From Methylococcaceae bacterium (GTDB lineage Bacteria; Pseudomonadota; Gammaproteobacteria; Methylococcales; Methylomonadaceae), in assembly GCA_016715325.1 (NCBI GenBank), contig JADKAL010000002.1, positions 505,040 to 569,039 of the forward strand: a DNA stretch of 64,000 nt, given 5' to 3'. A model generated the notes under the pieces. That model had not been told where the DNA came from and made no database searches. It worked only from the letters and a program-made list of their open reading frames with translations. This document shows positions 46,415 through 55,064 of this stretch, piece after piece. A program made the translations under genes and the position numbers. Position 1 is the first letter of the stretch. Each line of letters starts with the position of its first letter.

Positions 46415-46699
46415 ATGGGAACAATTACAGATAAAGACGGCTATACACGATATACCGTGGTTGTTAATGGCCAGCCTATCGAGTATCGCTATTGCCCACG
46501 GCGTTTTGGCGGGGAAACTTTTACCCACGACCATTTTGAATTCCTTAGTTTCCACATTAGCGAGACGGGTTATCGCTCCCATTTTGTGAATTCGGAAGCG
46601 GTTGATTCCGCCAATGGTTTTGAACAGTACGCCGAGCTTTTTTGTAAGGCTATGTTTAAGGATGTTTCCCCTCAACTCGATTTGTTCGCATATATTTAA
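46415..46699 (+). CDS. hypothetical plasmid protein
   Basis: 94 residues from MGTITDKDGYTRYTVVVNGQ at 46415, with GAGGTG upstream. Beta-rich N terminus (YTVVVNGQPIEYRYCPRRFGG), then HFEFLSFHISETGYRSHFVN and a helix (FEQYAELFCKAMF). No recognised family. It follows the DUF932 gene by 61 bases and is followed by a large dyad. Confidence 0.55.
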   Translation: MGTITDKDGYTRYTVVVNGQPIEYRYCPRRFGGETFTHDHFEFLSFHISETGYRSHFVNSEAVDSANGFEQYAELFCKAMFKDVSPQLDLFAYI

Positions 46700-46702
46700 C
46701 AA

Positions 46703-46772
46703 GGCTTATGCACGGCGAACCCGTGGGGGCTTTTCTCTATGCCCCCGAAAAAGGGTTCGCGGTGTGTAAGCC
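46703..46772 (+). terminator. 70-bp cruciform-like dyad
   Basis: GGCTTATGCACGGCGAACCC (46703-46722) pairs with GGGTTCGCGGTGTGTAAGCC (46753-46772) at 17 of 20 positions. Inside it, GGGGGC/GCCCCC (46725-46730/46741-46746) forms a second stem. It begins 3 bases after a stop codon. The size is well beyond a normal terminator, so it may be a processed or regulatory RNA or a plasmid DNA structure. Confidence 0.45.
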
Positions 46773-46862
46773 GACCTCAACCAATGAACCGTTTTTGGCT
46801 TGTCACTTCGGTTGACTGCTTTTTTAGTGGTGCTACCATTAACGGACAATTTTGAGGATTTT

Positions 46863-47060
46863 ATGTCTACTTATCGAATATATGCGCGTTGGCCTGAAAA
46901 TAAGGTTTCTGACAAGACAGTGACCGAATCTAAGGCGGTTGCCGATTTTGCTTGGAACCAATTGCAGGCCTGGGTTTGGCCTGAAAATGCCAAGCCTATC
47001 GGCTTGACATTTACCTGCAATGGCAAGCAATTGGGTTATGTTGATTTGTCTTCTGGTTAG
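46863..47060 (+). CDS. small hypothetical protein
   Basis: 65 residues from MSTYRIYARWPENKVSDKTV at 46863, with TGAGGA seven bases upstream. A beta-alpha-beta pattern (YRIYARWP, AVADFAWNQLQ, GLTFTCNGKQLGYVDL). No family recognised. It lies between the large dyad and the second copy of the 625-bp repeat, and fits the run of small plasmid proteins here. Confidence 0.5.
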   Translation: MSTYRIYARWPENKVSDKTVTESKAVADFAWNQLQAWVWPENAKPIGLTFTCNGKQLGYVDLSSG

Positions 47061-47137
47061 GCAAGCTAACTTTATTTTGCGTCCCTTAACTTTCACAGGC
47101 CGCGTTTCACAGGCCGGGTTTCATTGCAATTACATGG

Positions 47138-47761
47138 ACAGCCCTATCGGGACGTAGTTTGCCCTGCAATCCGACATGCCCAGGGCAACATCGCGTAAAG
47201 CCCGGCCTGTTATTCCTGCCGTCATAAACGCCAGCTCAACGCGCTGTAAGCCCTGATCCATGACCGATTTCCGGCCAACCCACTCTGTACCGTTTCGGTC
47301 TGGTTGGCAGCACATCGTTTTATGGGGTGATGCCCTCAATCGCCTAACGTGGAAATTCTGCTCCCGTTTTTTCCCCTATCAAGGGTCGCTACGCTATACA
47401 ACATTCCTTGACAGGGAAAAAAGCCTACCGCCAACGAATTCCACGGCGATTCGAGGGCATCACTAACACCAGGCCAATCCTTGTGCTTAAGCCACCCATC
47501 CAAGGTGCGGCTACGCCGACTTATGCTAAATGAAAACCGCGTTTTGGTTTTCAAACTTTCCACAACGGCTCAAGCAAGAGCATCAGGTTTTGGGCGGGAA
47601 TGGGCATTAAAATTATAGAATAATTTAGCGTTTTATAGGCATAATTCAAGTAACAAGACTTGACAAATATATAAAACCAATGCTACAATGAACCATGTTT
47701 TGAAAGAAATCAAAACACCCGTCCACGGCGGTATCCGTGGCCTATTGGAGTATTAACCATG
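47138..47761 (+). repeat. 625-bp direct repeat, copy B (promoter/leader of LPD29-like gene)
   Basis: A second copy of the unit at 44904-45528, again ending at a start codon (ATG 47759). Promoter, leader hairpin and the large dyad are all kept. Differences are single-base changes. The pair may allow recombination that removes or duplicates the 2.2-kb segment between them. Confidence 0.88.
47660..47689 (+). promoter_or_regulatory. sigma70 promoter of the LPD29-like gene
   Basis: TTGACA (47660-47665), an 18-base spacer and TACAAT (47684-47689), equal in layout to copy A. Spacer bases differ slightly; both hexamers are unchanged. Confidence 0.75.
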
Positions 47762-48228
47762 AAATCAGAAGCCGCTCAAGTCGCAAACCTTATCAAGACA
47801 GAGTTAAAAAAGAATGGAATAAATTGCCGCGTTAAAAGCAGTAATTATGCGGGCGGAATTCCGTTCGTGTCTATGTCGCAAATGAACTCCCCGGCAGTAT
47901 TAATAAAATTACAGCGTTTTGTAGCAAATTCCAACAAGGCACTTTTGATGGGATGACAGATTGCTATATCTCCACTAATTACCGCACCGATATCCCACAA
48001 GTTAAGTTTGTGTTTGTTGATAATGAATTTTCGCCAGAAATCAAACAATCCGCTTGGGAATTTATTAGGCGCTATTACGCCTTGCCTGATGTGCCAGATA
48101 ATTATGATGATATTCACAACACTTGGTTAGTCAACTTTCAAACGTATGCCGCTACGCTTGTTTATCGCGAGCTAGCTAATGAAAGTGCTTTTTGGGCACA
48201 GCATAAGCCCAGTGTTTTGGCTGCTTAA
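47759..48228 (+). pseudogene. LPD29-like protein, frameshifted
   Basis: About 156 residues in two frames. MKSEAAQVANLIKTELKKNG and VKSSNYAGG... are followed by a slip near 47930 (AAATTCC; one more T restores FVANFQQGTFDGMTDCY). The second frame holds MTDCYISTNYRTDIPQVKFVF and the tail to 48228. The pattern (KSSNY.GG..., FDGMTD.Y..SNYR.D.PQVK) is that of the large polyvalent protein-associated domain 29. Function unknown. It is driven by repeat copy B. Confidence 0.68.
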
Positions 48229-48286
48229 CATTCCCCTACCCTGTTGATCACGGGATTTATTTTATTGGCTTTTTAGGAGCATTGAC

Positions 48287-48709
48287 ATGGCATCACTTAA
48301 CAAAACTTTATTGATTGGTAACTTGGGCGCAGACCCAGAAATACGCTACATGCCAGACGGCACAGCAACCGCCACTGTCAGTTTGGCGACGACCGACAAA
48401 TGGAAAGACAAAGCTACAGGGGCAACAAAAGAAAAGACTGAATGGCATCGGGTTATTTTCTTTAAAGGATTGGCTGAGATTGTGGGCGAACACCTAAAAA
48501 AGGGCTCCCAAATCTATGTTGAGGGGAAAATACGTTCGCGTAAATGGACAGACAAAAACGGCATTGACCGTTATAGTACAGACATAATTGCAAGCGAATT
48601 GCAGATGCTGGGCAAAAAAGAACCTAATAGCGTTTCAGGCGCACCAACAGGATATGCGCCACCAGACCATGATAACTACGATGATGATTATCCTGAACCA
48701 GTGGATTAA
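48287..48709 (+). CDS. ssb: single-stranded DNA-binding protein
   Basis: 140 residues. An OB fold with MASLNKTLLIGNLGADPEIRY, ATVSLATTDKWKDK, TEWHRVIFFKGLAEIVGEHL and IYVEGKIRSRKWTDKNGIDRY (in parts), a linker and the acidic tip DDDYPEPVD. Plasmid-borne SSB protects the transferred single strand in the recipient. The tail lacks the usual final DDDIPF but keeps its acidity. Confidence 0.94.
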   Translation: MASLNKTLLIGNLGADPEIRYMPDGTATATVSLATTDKWKDKATGATKEKTEWHRVIFFKGLAEIVGEHLKKGSQIYVEGKIRSRKWTDKNGIDRYSTDIIASELQMLGKKEPNSVSGAPTGYAPPDHDNYDDDYPEPVD

Positions 48710-48845
48710 AATTATATGATGAGTGTTATTTTAAAATAATGACTGATCTTGTTTTGGTTCGTTTTTAAACTTGTTTTTGGTGTATTTTTGGGGAAATCAT
48801 GCGGCAACTGCACACTGGAGGTTATTTGCTATCCATTCAGGAAAA

Positions 48846-48861
48846 ATTGGTCATGACCAAT
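48846..48861. promoter_or_regulatory. perfect 16-bp palindrome, candidate KorA-type operator (copy 1)
   Basis: ATTGGTCATGACCAAT lies 32-60 bases upstream of the possible starts of the KorA-like gene at 48893. An identical copy with similar flanks is at 53357-53372, upstream of mobC. Two exact copies before two backbone operons indicate a shared plasmid repressor. Confidence 0.7.
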
Positions 48862-48892
48862 AAAAAAATAGGTTGCCTTATTTTTTTACTTA

Positions 48893-49255
48893 GTGGGGTC
48901 GTGGTTGGCTATTAAAAAACGAATGGCCGAGGTTGAGTTTGAAGCAATCCGGCCATTGCTTAATATTTCAGATGTTCATATTGCTGCAACACGCTCTTAC
49001 CTGGTGGATGGTGAAACCTTTAGGACTATAGCTAAACGGCACGGCTGGTCACACCAGGCCGTAGCCGATTCGGTTAATGGCGTATGGAACACCTTTCAAA
49101 AATACCTAGAGGGACAGCAATTAGCCAGAAGCATCGCCTCAGTGCCTTTACCGGCAGGTTGGGAGCGGGTTGAGTTAGTAGCACCAAGTGATCTAATAGC
49201 TAAATTTAAAAAGCAAGTAGCCAAGGTGTCTAGGGAACTGGCAAAGACTAAATAA
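48893..49255 (+). CDS. KorA/TrfB-type transcriptional repressor
   Basis: Up to 120 residues; the GTG at 48893 is the earliest start but TTG 48905 or ATG 48923 are possible since no clear ribosome site is seen. The core KKRMAEVEFEAIRPLL, AATRSYLVDGETFRTIAKRHGWSHQAVADSVNGVW (in parts) is the KorA/TrfB helix-turn-helix pattern (M.E..F....P.L......A....LVDG......A...G.S.QAV...V..VW). Such proteins repress plasmid backbone promoters. The palindrome just upstream is the likely operator. Confidence 0.7.
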   Translation: MGSWLAIKKRMAEVEFEAIRPLLNISDVHIAATRSYLVDGETFRTIAKRHGWSHQAVADSVNGVWNTFQKYLEGQQLARSIASVPLPAGWERVELVAPSDLIAKFKKQVAKVSRELAKTK

Positions 49256-49314
49256 TGGCCGTAACTGGTAGTGCCAGGATTAAGTGGACGATGTGAGCGA
49301 GGTTTTTATACCCC

Positions 49315-49329
49315 ACCGCCTATGGCGGT
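49315..49329 (+). other. hairpin in the leader of the replication gene
   Basis: ACCGCC-TAT-GGCGGT is a perfect 6-bp stem with a 3-base loop, ending 31 bases before the ATG at 49360. It has no T run; a role in translation control of the initiator is possible. Confidence 0.35.
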
Positions 49330-49359
49330 ATTATAGTGCCGATAGAGGTTTTGATAAAA

Positions 49360-50486
49360 ATGAAACGGATCATTACACCCGAAACAGACGATGAAACCAA
49401 GGGCATTGGGTTGTTAAAGAAGCCAAGCCGGAAAGCGGCTAATACCGTCCCTAAAAAGGCTTTGTCGCCTAAGCAGCCGCCGGCTCACCCGATTAAGAGC
49501 CTGCAATTTGATTTATTCGGCGAATTTGTCACGAATGACAAATGTGAGGTCTCTAATACCGTTGAGATATGGGAGCGTATACCCAAATACTTTCCTGTCA
49601 GAACGCTTGACAAACTACGCCCCGAAAAAGGCCATCCAGACCCTTATGAATGGGATTATGTTGAAGATGGCCATACCTATAGGGTTGTTATACAACCCGC
49701 CTTGATTAAAGAAGACGGCAGCTACAAAGCCTATTTTCCAGGAGCGACGGAAGAACTGATTGAGGAAGTCCTGAAGAAAATTCTGGCAGACCAGAATTAT
49801 GGCATACACGACCCTAACAATGTTGAGACCTGGGCAAGGTTTACGCTCAGCATGCTTTACCGTGAGTTAGCTGCCAGAAAATGCTCCCGAAGCCGCCCAC
49901 AAATAAAGCATGCCATTGAGGTTATGAATAAGTGCAACGTATCTTTTTGAGGGACGGTAAAGAAGTTTGGAGCGGGGCGATCTTACAGGATTTGGTTACG
50001 GTAGGCCGTGATGATTATCTTGCAGATACGGACTCATACCATGTTGCCAGATTACCAATTTTTATATCCCGTGCCATTAACCGCCTTGATTTCAGGCAGT
50101 TTAATTATGACCGGCTTATGAGTTGCAGTAGTTCCCTGTCGCGTTTGATCTATAAGCGTTTAATCCACAGGTACAGGCAAGCTAACATGATGAACGATTA
50201 CCATTTCATGTATTCTGATTTAAAGGGGAGCGGGTTGCTGCAACAAGCCAGGGAAAAGGATAACAGGGCAAAGGTGATCGATGCTCTCGACGAGCTTGTT
50301 AAACGCAATGTCTTAATGCGTCACAAACATGAAGAGCGGCCTTTAAAAGCTAAAAAAGTAGTTGACGTAAAATATACACTTTACCCTTCAACCGAGTTTG
50401 TCAAAGAGCAAAAAGCAGCAAACTTACGTGTAACCAATAATCAAAACAAAGCATTAGAATCCGGCCTTAAAATTGTTGATAACTAG
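49360..50486 (+). pseudogene. probable plasmid replication initiator, frameshifted
   Basis: About 375 residues in two frames, from MKRIITPETDDETKGIGLLK at 49360 (GAGGT upstream) to 50486. The slip is in five T at 49942-49946; six T restore NKCNVSFLRDGKEVWSGA. The C-terminal two thirds read as tandem winged-helix domains (VETWARFTLSMLYRELAARK, SRPQIKHAIEVMNKC, LIYKRLIHRYRQANMMNDYHFM, KVIDALDELVKRNVL), as in Rep proteins. A DnaA box and AT-rich DNA follow. I do not recognise a precise Rep family; another DNA-binding role is possible. Confidence 0.5.
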
Positions 50487-50720
50487 CTTAAAAGTAGGAG
50501 ATTAAGGCGCAGTAAGTAGGGCATTTAACCCGCAGATGACCTTAAAAATTTATTGCCACGCTTTTTGCCTATTCTTTTCTTCTTTTAGTCTTTAAATATT
50601 ATTCTTTCTTAATCGTGATTTGATGTTGTGGATAACATAAATGTGAACCAGGCATAAAAATATTACTATCGTATAGAGGCATCGATGGATCGGCCGCAGA
50701 TGACCGTAACAAAGCCTTTA
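50487..50720. other. candidate vegetative origin (DnaA box, AT-rich)
   Basis: Downstream of the Rep-like gene, TTGTGGATAA (50626-50635) is a perfect DnaA box. AT-rich DNA precedes it (50550-50615). CGCAGATGACC occurs twice, near 50531 and 50695. There are no clear multi-copy iterons, so the origin call rests on context. Confidence 0.4.
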
Positions 50721-50787
50721 TCAACAAATGCAAATAAAGATGTTGACCAACAACGGCAATTATTTGCTAAACAATGAGGATATGGAA

Positions 50788-50955
50788 ATGTTTGATTTAG
50801 TCGATGGACTTATAGTTTTTATCATGACTAAGACATTAAGATTAGGTTTTAATGCCGTAACCTTAATGGCACACATCCAGTTCTTTGTTTTATTTTCAAT
50901 TGTTTTATCAGTTATAGCCGGAGCTGTTTATTCGCTCATTGAGCTAACAATATAA
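50788..50955 (+). CDS. small membrane protein
   Basis: About 55 residues from MFDLVDGLIVFIMTKTLRLG at 50788, chosen because GAGGA lies eight bases upstream; in-frame ATGs at 50728 and 50782 are alternatives. A long transmembrane helix (IQFFVLFSIVLSVIAGAVYSLI) fills the C-terminal half. No family recognised. It stands between the replication and partition loci. Confidence 0.4.
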   Translation: MFDLVDGLIVFIMTKTLRLGFNAVTLMAHIQFFVLFSIVLSVIAGAVYSLIELTI

Positions 50956-51050
50956 ATATTGATGATCACACTGATATTGTTTTATATTTTGTTTTAATAT
51001 CGTTTTATACCTGTTACAATCCGTTATATTGCCACTAACTAGTTTCTATA

Positions 51051-51443
51051 ATGGATGTACTTAAAATCCAACTTACCCCGGAAGATTTTGATAGGGTAGC
51101 ATCAACATTATTGCGCTGGTCGCCAAAATCTTTAGGTGTCGCAAGAGCACTCATCATTGATCGTATGCCCTTGGGTGAAGTTGCAAAAGCAAACGCCATA
51201 TCACCACAACAAGCCAATGTGGTCAGGAAAAGATTCATTGATAAAGTGGAGCAAGACAGGGTTAATTCATTTATGAGCCGTGAAATGCCAAAACAAAAAG
51301 GCATGGACATTACCCCTTTTATGAAACAAATAAATTTGCTTTCTTCCAAAGGTTACACCAGTGACCAAATTGTCCTTTACCTAAAGGAAAATGGGTTGGC
51401 CACAACCCCCAAAGATATTGAGCTTTTATTAAATGGGCGATAA
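51051..51443 (+). CDS. KorA/TrfB-like DNA-binding protein of the partition operon
   Basis: 130 residues. The N-terminal region LTPEDFDRVASTLLRWSPKSLGVARALIIDRMPLGEVAKANAISPQQANVVRKRFID (in parts) has the KorA/TrfB helix-turn-helix pattern. A C-terminal part (about 80-130) may dimerise. It overlaps parA by one base. The order KorA-like, ParA, ParB matches korA-incC-korB of IncP plasmids, so it probably regulates this operon. Confidence 0.72.
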   Translation: MDVLKIQLTPEDFDRVASTLLRWSPKSLGVARALIIDRMPLGEVAKANAISPQQANVVRKRFIDKVEQDRVNSFMSREMPKQKGMDITPFMKQINLLSSKGYTSDQIVLYLKENGLATTPKDIELLLNGR

Positions 51444-52237
51444 TGGTGAAAACAATTGTATTGGCTAATCAAAAAGGCGGTGTAGGCAAGACTGCAATTG
51501 CCGTACAGCTTGCTTATTTCTTTTCCCAGATAATGAATAAGCGGGTATTGGTTATCGACTTAGACCATCAACATAACACCTCAAGAGCAATAATCATGGG
51601 TAAGGGAGCTGAGACTTCAACTATCCCATCTAGCCAACTTTTATCATCGAGCGTCACTAAGGTTGAAAAAAAACCATTTGTTTTAATTGCTGCCGACAAT
51701 AAAGAATTGTTACGCATGGAAAAGCAACCGGACAAACACAACACGTTTGTAAATAACCTGAATGGATTTATCAAGGCTGTCACTAAACAGTTTGATATTT
51801 GTATTATCGACACCAACCCTAACCCTGATATTCGACAGCTTTCTGCCCTAATCGTCAGTGACTTTGTGTTATGCCCATTACAGCTCAATCAAGAAGCCAT
51901 CGACGGAATAGGAATGCTGTTGAACCATGAAAATATAGGCATCAAAAAAATACAAGCGACGCTGAACCCTAAATTACATTTCATAGGCGTTCTCCCCAAC
52001 ATGGTTGAACCAACACCATTTCAACGTGAAAATTTTAAAGACCTGACCACCCATTTTTCTAAATTACTCATCCCTTTATCCACTGGTTTTGCCGCGATCA
52101 AGAAAACGACTGCGATTGCGGAAGCCCAAGCCGTTGGATTACCCGTGTGGAAAATGGGCAAAACAAGCGCCCGTGATGCGTGGACACATATGAAGCCAGT
52201 CTTTGAAAAAATTGCCTCAGTGATGGAGATTAAATAA
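51443..52237 (+). CDS. parA: ParA/IncC-type partition ATPase
   Basis: 264 residues with the deviant Walker A ANQKGGVGKTAIAVQLAYF, Walker A' RVLVIDLDHQHNTSR, and Walker B ICIIDTNPNPDIRQ. ParA moves plasmid copies to daughter cells along the nucleoid. One-base overlaps with both neighbours show a tight operon. Confidence 0.93.
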   Translation: MVKTIVLANQKGGVGKTAIAVQLAYFFSQIMNKRVLVIDLDHQHNTSRAIIMGKGAETSTIPSSQLLSSSVTKVEKKPFVLIAADNKELLRMEKQPDKHNTFVNNLNGFIKAVTKQFDICIIDTNPNPDIRQLSALIVSDFVLCPLQLNQEAIDGIGMLLNHENIGIKKIQATLNPKLHFIGVLPNMVEPTPFQRENFKDLTTHFSKLLIPLSTGFAAIKKTTAIAEAQAVGLPVWKMGKTSARDAWTHMKPVFEKIASVMEIK

Positions 52238-53217
52238 TGGGTCTTGATTTATCCTTATTAGAAGAAAGTCCGGTTAGCGCTCAACCCATTGGAAAACCGA
52301 TGGACGTACCTGTTGGAGACATAATTGAAGACCCCGAACAGCCACGTACTGAGTTCTCAGCCGAGACAATGAACGAGATGGTCGCAAGCATAAAGGCTAA
52401 AGGTAAAATTATTTCGCCTATCTCCATACGCCCACATCCTGACCAACCTGGTAAATGGATACTTAATCATGGTGCGCGAAGGTTAAGAGGTTCTATATTA
52501 TGTGGATTAAAAACAATTCCCGCTTTTATAGACGAGCTACATGATAACTACGATCAAATAATAGAAAATATCCATCGTGAAAACCTAACGCCAATGGAGC
52601 TTGCTTTGTTTATTAAAAAGCGTGTGGATTTAGGGGAAAAACAAAAAGCGATTTCAAAACGTTTGGGAAAAGATGCTTCGGTGATTACACAGCATCTGGC
52701 ATTGATCAATTTACCTGACTGTATCAGCTACATCTATAGTTCTGGGAAATGCAGGTCTCCCAAAACACTCTATGACTTAAAATGCCTGTACGATAAAAAA
52801 CCTGATGAAGTAGCTGCTTGGTGCGAGAGTGAAGAAGAAGTCACGAGACAAACTGTCGTTAACCTTTCCAATAAGATAACAGCTATTGATAATGTTGTTT
52901 TAAGTCCGCCACCATCGATTGAACCTTCACCTAACGTAACTCAACCTATCCAGCAGGAAAGAACAGAACCAGAAATTACACAACAAAAGCCAGAACCTCA
53001 AGAAACTTCTTTTAGAAATACACCGTCCATAACAAACTTAAAAACTAAAGGATTGAAGGCTGTCCTGGTAGTCGAAATTAACCAACGACTGGCAGCGGTT
53101 TTACTGGATAAACCGCCTAGCTTACAGAACCATATCCATATACGTTACCAAGATGGTTCTGGTGATGATGAAGTAACAGTCGATGTTTGCCGTATTGTAA
53201 GCCTCACCCACGTTTAG
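52237..53217 (+). CDS. parB: ParB/KorB-type partition protein
   Basis: 326 residues. ParB N-terminal CTPase region (VPVGDIIEDPEQPRTEF, LNHGARRLRGSILCG, IENIHRENLTPMELA) is followed by the helix-turn-helix KAISKRLGKDASVITQHLALI and a linker rich in P/Q. The C-terminal domain (about 265-326, KGLKAVLVVEINQRLAAVLL...) resembles KorB-C. Like KorB it may serve as both centromere-binding protein and repressor. Confidence 0.93.
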   Translation: MGLDLSLLEESPVSAQPIGKPMDVPVGDIIEDPEQPRTEFSAETMNEMVASIKAKGKIISPISIRPHPDQPGKWILNHGARRLRGSILCGLKTIPAFIDELHDNYDQIIENIHRENLTPMELALFIKKRVDLGEKQKAISKRLGKDASVITQHLALINLPDCISYIYSSGKCRSPKTLYDLKCLYDKKPDEVAAWCESEEEVTRQTVVNLSNKITAIDNVVLSPPPSIEPSPNVTQPIQQERTEPEITQQKPEPQETSFRNTPSITNLKTKGLKAVLVVEINQRLAAVLLDKPPSLQNHIHIRYQDGSGDDEVTVDVCRIVSLTHV

Positions 53218-53265
53218 TTTTGCCAAGCACAACAAATCAATTCAAATTTAACCTACCTGATTATC

Positions 53266-53301
53266 GGCTTCACTTACCCATAGCTTGTTAAGGGTGAAGC
53301 C
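53266..53301. other. candidate oriT inverted repeat
   Basis: GGCTTCAC (53266-53273) and GTGAAGCC (53294-53301) flank 20 bases, about 150 bases upstream of mobC and the relaxase. Position and shape fit the inverted repeat next to a nic site; the nic site itself cannot be placed. An AT-rich stretch precedes it. Confidence 0.45.
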
Positions 53302-53356
53302 ATCGCTAAGCAACCGACCCGGAAGAAAGGAAAACCCCAACAAAAGTATAAATAAA

Positions 53357-53372
53357 ATTGGTCATGACCAAT
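53357..53372. promoter_or_regulatory. perfect 16-bp palindrome, candidate KorA-type operator (copy 2)
   Basis: ATTGGTCATGACCAAT, identical to the copy at 48846-48861 and with matching A-rich flanks (AAAATTGG... and ...CCAATAAAA). It lies 77 bases upstream of mobC. Confidence 0.7.
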
Positions 53373-53448
53373 AAAAGTTCGCTCTTAAAACTATTGCAGG
53401 ATAGGCTAATAGTAGCCATATTATACGTATAGTGTTATTATTATCATC

Positions 53449-53988
53449 ATGAAAGATGATTCAAGACTTTACGTCTACCTAGGAAACCTAAAACAGCCGT
53501 GGGTAGATTACTGCGCATCTATAGGCATAAAACCAGGCGTAGCGATTAAGAAAGGAATTGAGCAACAGCTAAAGAACACGCAAAAGCAGGTAAAAAAAGA
53601 AAGCCTCTCGCAACAGAAGGAATCTCCTGACACTGATAAAAAGGTTAGGCTTGTTGTCTGGCTAACACCCTCTGAAAAAGCCGCCATCAAGAAACAATCA
53701 GAGGTTGAGAATTGCAGCAGTAACCGTTGGGTAGTAGACGCTATTCGCGTAGGCTTAACCAATGAACCACAGTTCAGTACCAGTGAAACTAAAGAGCTAG
53801 GTCAGTCCAATTACCTGCTCCTTAAAATAGGCACAAACTTAAACCAAATAGCCAGAAGGCTAAATGAAGGGCGATACGAACCCATAACAGTTGATGCTAT
53901 TTCACGTTTAAAGAGCCAAATAGACGAACATACCGACAAGGTAAGTTTGACTATCCGTGCCAGCCTTGAAAGATGGAGCATAAAATGA
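53449..53988 (+). CDS. mobC: MobC-type relaxosome accessory protein
   Basis: 179 residues. The C-terminal part carries the MobC/ribbon-helix-helix pattern KKVRLVVWLTPSEKAAIKKQ, NRWVVDAIRVGL and LLKIGTNLNQIARRLNEG. The N-terminal half is lysine/glutamine-rich. MobC helps open DNA at oriT for the relaxase. Its stop overlaps the relaxase start (ATGA). Confidence 0.85.
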   Translation: MKDDSRLYVYLGNLKQPWVDYCASIGIKPGVAIKKGIEQQLKNTQKQVKKESLSQQKESPDTDKKVRLVVWLTPSEKAAIKKQSEVENCSSNRWVVDAIRVGLTNEPQFSTSETKELGQSNYLLLKIGTNLNQIARRLNEGRYEPITVDAISRLKSQIDEHTDKVSLTIRASLERWSIK

Positions 53989-55064
53989 CAGCCAAAATTA
54001 TTGACGGGATTATCAAAGATTGGGGTGAAAGGCTGAATTATGAACGGCTAAAACCACGTAAGGGCAGGAACATACGTGGTGGGAAACCAACCAATGGACA
54101 CGACATACAGAAAAAATCGGGCAGCATAACAGCCAAGAAGCTCATAAAGGCAGTGCGAAAAGTCCCTGAAGTCATGGTCAAAATTTCAGGTGGCGGTAAG
54201 AACATGTCCCATATAAAGGAACATATGGATTACATATCGCGCAATGGGGAGATTGATTTAGAAGATGAAAATGGGGATATTCATAGAGGTAAAAGAGATC
54301 TAGCTGATGTTAAAAACGCATGGGCTAAAGGCAGGATCGGTATCCCCGAAGAGGGAGATAGGCGGAAAGAAGCGTTTAACATAATTTTTTCTATGCCACC
54401 TGGCACTGATAGGGATTCCGTCAAAGAAGCCGTCAGGGCATTTGCAGCTGATGAATTTAAAGACCACCAATATGTTTTTGCCTCGCATGACGATGAAGAA
54501 CATACCCATGTGCATTTGTGCGTTAAAGCTGCCGACCAATACAGCATCCGGCTCAATCCTCGAAAGAATGATTTGCAGCGATGGCGGGAGCTGTTTGTGG
54601 ACAAATTGAATGTTGTCGGCATAGAGGCCAATGCCACCCCAAGGTGGAGCAGGGGCGTGATCCAAAAGCCGGAAAAGCAGGCCATAAAACACATCAGCAA
54701 GAGAAAGGGGCTTACACTCATAAGCCAGCAACAAGAAAAGGATGCCCGCTTAGAGGTTGATAGTGGTATTGTCCATATTAACCCTTACAAGGATAAAGTC
54801 ATTGCGAGTCGAAGGCTCGCGCATAACTTATATGGAAGCCTTGCAAAAGGGTTGCTCAAAGGTGATAGGGAAGACAAGTCATTAGCTTTAGAAATCACCC
54901 AGTTTGTCCAAAATATGCCGTCAACCAAGACACGCCATGAAGATTTAGTGGCGCAATTTTGGGACAGCAAAACTCGCGTGATATTGAAGGAGAGGGCATT
55001 ATCAAGGACTCCGATTGAACATCAAAAGGGAAAAGATAAAGGTCAGGACCGCGATGGCCGTTGA
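53985..55064 (+). CDS. MOBP-type relaxase/mobilisation nuclease
   Basis: About 359 residues from MTAKIIDGIIKDWGERLNYE at 53985. It has the SGGGKNMSHIKEHMDYISRNGEI block and the metal-binding histidine motif FASHDDEEHTHVHLCVKA (three histidines), with a candidate catalytic tyrosine in MDYISRNG. A basic C terminus follows. The relaxase nicks oriT and leads the DNA strand through the VirB/VirD4 channel. Shorter than many relaxases; helper domains such as LPD7 are encoded separately here. Confidence 0.88.
   Translation: MTAKIIDGIIKDWGERLNYERLKPRKGRNIRGGKPTNGHDIQKKSGSITAKKLIKAVRKVPEVMVKISGGGKNMSHIKEHMDYISRNGEIDLEDENGDIHRGKRDLADVKNAWAKGRIGIPEEGDRRKEAFNIIFSMPPGTDRDSVKEAVRAFAADEFKDHQYVFASHDDEEHTHVHLCVKAADQYSIRLNPRKNDLQRWRELFVDKLNVVGIEANATPRWSRGVIQKPEKQAIKHISKRKGLTLISQQQEKDARLEVDSGIVHINPYKDKVIASRRLAHNLYGSLAKGLLKGDREDKSLALEITQFVQNMPSTKTRHEDLVAQFWDSKTRVILKERALSRTPIEHQKGKDKGQDRDGR

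Noticed and set aside
44904..47761. Small proteins inside the two 625-bp repeats (for example on the minus strand)
   Set aside because: Frames are conserved only because the DNA is duplicated; none has a ribosome site, and the region is better explained as promoter and leader DNA.
48893..49255. An integrase or excisionase marking an ICE
   Set aside because: The helix-turn-helix matches KorA/TrfB repressors; no tyrosine or large serine integrase was found in the backbone.
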